The translations under genes were made by a program, and so were the position numbers. A DNA stretch of 64,000 nt from Flagellimonas sp. MMG031 (GTDB lineage: Bacteria; Bacteroidota; Bacteroidia; Flavobacteriales; Flavobacteriaceae): contig NZ_CP157804.1 of the NCBI RefSeq assembly GCF_040112705.1, positions 2,660,001-2,724,000 on the forward strand. The letters are read 5' to 3'. The notes beneath the pieces were generated by a model. The model was not told where the DNA came from and searched no databases. It saw only the letters and a program-made list of their open reading frames with translations. Shown here piece after piece: positions 62,889-64,000 of the stretch; positions within the stretch are counted from its first letter, which is position 1, and every line of letters starts with the position of its first letter.

Positions 62889-62954
62889 ATGAACAGAAAC
62901 TACAACACAAGGAAAAAAGGAGTCCCAAAACCTCTTTTCCATCTACTTTTTTAG
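62889..62954 (+). CDS. Possible small peptide gene (21 codons)
   Basis: ATG at 62889 opens MNRNYNTRKKGVPKPLFHLLF then stop: a basic start and hydrophobic end. It is preceded by CCCAAATCT 9 nt upstream of the ATG, the same leader arrangement as the two neighbouring genes, and by an inverted repeat at 62828-62860. Length alone gives no coding support; it could be a leader peptide or a chance frame. Confidence 0.3.
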   Translation: MNRNYNTRKKGVPKPLFHLLF

Positions 62955-63179
62955 AGGAAAACCTCAACTAAACATTTTTTTAGCGCTTGGCCCTTTTTGG
63001 GTCACACCCACTTTTGAAGAAAACCAAATTGGCTTTCCGGTAGATGCCCTTTGTTGCATCCCATTCGATTTCCATAGGTTTATCCCAACTTCAATAGCGG
63101 GAGAACGGACACTATTGTCCAAATCTTAACCTACAGCACACATGATGTAACAGTATGAATCCCCCAAATCTTTCTTATC

Positions 63180-63824
63180 ATGAAAACAAATTCATTAAAA
63201 ATTGCCATCATCGATAACGATGATACGCTAGGCGGCATTTACACCCAGTATTTTGAAGACAATGAGCAGTACGAGCTGCACGGAATCTACCCCTCCGTGC
63301 ACACACTTTTGTCCAATTTTGGACGGTCTCACCCGGATATCATTATCTGCGAAGCTATGCTCAATGGTATATCGGGCATCGATGGGCTTGAATATTTTTA
63401 TCGAAAAAACAAGCATCTAAAGGTGTTGATGATGAGCCGGAAAAACGACTTTAAGCTCATTAAGGAGGCTTTCACCAAAGGTGCCAGTGGCTACCTCATC
63501 AAACCCATCACCAAGGACAGGCTCTTCAATGCATTGGATGCGCTAGGCCAGCACGGTGTGGCTTTGGAGCTCGATGTGGCGAAAAAGATCATTGATTCGT
63601 TCCAGACCAAATCGTTCGAGATGTTCTCCAAAAAAGAAAACGAAATCGTGGAATTGCTCACACAGGGGTTTACCTACAAAATGATTGCCGACAAGCTTTT
63701 TGTAACACCCAGTGCCGTTAATTTTCATATCCAAAACATCTATGTAAAACTCAATGTGAACTCCAAGTCGGAAGCCTTGCGAAAGCTCAAGGAAATGGAA
63801 ATGCAGCAGTTAAATGCGGCGTAG
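63180..63824 (+). CDS. LuxR/NarL-type response regulator with Glu at the phosphoacceptor site
   Basis: 214 residues. The receiver domain has an acidic start (AIIDNDDTLGG, Asp12-Asp15), Ser in MMSRKND and Lys in GYLIKPITKD, but the strand-3 position that normally holds Asp reads PDIIICEAML, with Glu58. The C-terminal HTH (SKKENEIVELLTQGFTYKMI, TPSAVNFHIQNIYVKLNV) is complete. Glu can mimic phospho-Asp, so the protein may be constitutively active or regulated differently. No kinase gene is adjacent. A terminator follows. Confidence 0.9.
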   Translation: MKTNSLKIAIIDNDDTLGGIYTQYFEDNEQYELHGIYPSVHTLLSNFGRSHPDIIICEAMLNGISGIDGLEYFYRKNKHLKVLMMSRKNDFKLIKEAFTKGASGYLIKPITKDRLFNALDALGQHGVALELDVAKKIIDSFQTKSFEMFSKKENEIVELLTQGFTYKMIADKLFVTPSAVNFHIQNIYVKLNVNSKSEALRKLKEMEMQQLNAA

Positions 63825-63846
63825 CCCATAATTACTACCAACAAAA

Positions 63847-63874
63847 AAACCCTGACGAAATCGTCAGGGTTTTT
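63847..63874. terminator. Bidirectional terminator between the regulator and dnaK
   Basis: AAACCCTGACGA / TCGTCAGGGTTT, perfect arms with a 2-nt centre, flanked by A and T runs. Confidence 0.9.
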
Positions 63875-63898
63875 CTATTTATATAATACAATTGAATT

Positions 63899-63966
63899 AC
63901 TTGACTTCTTCGAAGTCTATCCTTCGACTTTGCTCAGGACAGGCTACTTAACTTCTTCGAAGTCTA
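63899..63966. repeat. REP-like insert flanked by a duplicated dnaK 3' end
   Basis: The sequence TACTT[G/A]ACTTCTTCGAAGTCTA occurs at about 63899-63920 and again from 63945. Between the copies lies CCTTCGACTTTGCTCAGGAC followed by AGGC, a motif resembling dispersed intergenic repeats of many bacteria. On the minus strand both copies read DFEEVK-stop, so the insert split the gene's end without changing the protein tail. Confidence 0.7.
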
Positions 63967-64000
63967 CGTCTTCAACATTGTCACCTTCCGAAGCTCCGCC
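63944..64000 (-). CDS. dnaK: Chaperone DnaK, C-terminal end only
   Basis: The last 18 codons visible on the minus strand read GGASEGDNVEDVDFEEVK then TAG, the characteristic acidic C-terminus of Bacteroidota DnaK (Hsp70) that binds co-chaperones. The rest lies beyond the window. A second copy of the terminal DFEEVK codons with a TAA stop lies 46 bp further downstream beyond a REP-like insert. Confidence 0.85.
   Translation of the reverse strand, partial: GGASEGDNVEDVDFEEVK

Larger units (their letters stand above)
62498..63179. promoter_or_regulatory. 682-bp intergenic region: terminator, palindrome, leader motifs
   Basis: It holds a terminator at 62675-62707, an 8-bp inverted repeat TCGATAGT/ACTATCGA (62828-62835 and 62853-62860), a 21-codon open frame at 62889-62954, and two copies of a CCCAAATCT leader motif placed before 62889 and 63180. 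The stretch 62955-63160 shows nothing else recognisable. Confidence 0.55.

Overview
The window comes from a marine-type member of the Bacteroidota, almost certainly family Flavobacteriaceae and probably close to Muricauda/Allomuricauda. This is inferred from gene content (DUF6952, Lacal_2735, DUF6428, DUF4421, BspA-like/cadherin lipoproteins, FtsK followed by LolA-like and LptF/G-like genes), from promoters of the Bacteroidota type (TTG, about 20 nt, TAnnTTTG), and from weak Shine-Dalgarno sequences. No species is claimed.

Layout. 1-8.9 kb is a minus-strand housekeeping run: the 5' part of a ComM/YifB ATPase, a penicillin-acylase-family hydrolase, a DsbD-like disulfide reductase, TilS, a PabB-like chorismate enzyme and a flavin reductase. 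9-16.3 kb holds a membrane acyltransferase, dihydrolipoyl dehydrogenase, two tandem cadherin/BspA-repeat lipoproteins and an Lrp regulator, with repeat-rich spacers. 16.4-30 kb is mainly plus-strand core: a Met/Cys lyase and an NhaC transporter, a thiol-peroxidase block (AhpC-type Prx, thioredoxin, DUF6952, Tpx), DgkA, FtsK, a LolA-like protein, an LptF/G permease and RibB with a decayed GTP-cyclohydrolase-like tail, then a DegT aminotransferase, a TauE/SafE permease and a small porin-like protein.

30.2-43.5 kb is an integrated mobile island of about 13.3 kb. It sits in the 3' end of tRNA-Ser(UGA) and is bounded by a 14-bp direct repeat. It carries a tyrosine integrase, a sensor/stress cargo block (response regulator, histidine kinase, Usp-like protein, outer-membrane protein, and a two-TM protein without an output domain), a mobilization and replication block (coiled-coil membrane protein, relaxase, MobC-like protein, Toprim primase, SF3-like helicase, excisionase-like HTH) with an iteron-like array, and a mercury-uptake operon (ArsR-type regulator, MerTP, GDCCVxC protein) with no mercuric reductase. 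Near its right end is the 3' half of a tRNA-Ala(GGC), which looks like the scar of a second element.

43.5-64 kb returns to chromosome: small membrane and periplasmic proteins, a ModE-like regulator convergent with a tightly overlapping ten-gene molybdenum-cofactor operon (cysteine desulfurase, XdhC, MocA-like, MoaD, MoeB, MoaE, MoaCB, MoaA, MoeA, TauE/SafE), and a divergent arsenic-type cluster (ArsR, DUF6428, thioredoxin-dependent ArsC) without an efflux pump in view. It continues with a TolB-like lipoprotein whose signal-peptide region appears frameshifted, a DUF4382 lipoprotein, a TlpA-like protein, DoxX, DUF4421 and PD40 proteins, and an orphan LuxR-type regulator with Glu in place of the phosphoacceptor Asp. 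The window ends in the 3' end of dnaK, whose tail is duplicated around a REP-like insert.

The best candidates for something new are the cargo and composite structure of the tRNA-Ser island, the merA-less mercury uptake operon, the Glu-substituted regulator with its shared leader motif and small ORF, and the repeat-driven duplications at the lrp and dnaK 3' ends. No CRISPR array, toxin-antitoxin pair or recognisable defence system was seen.
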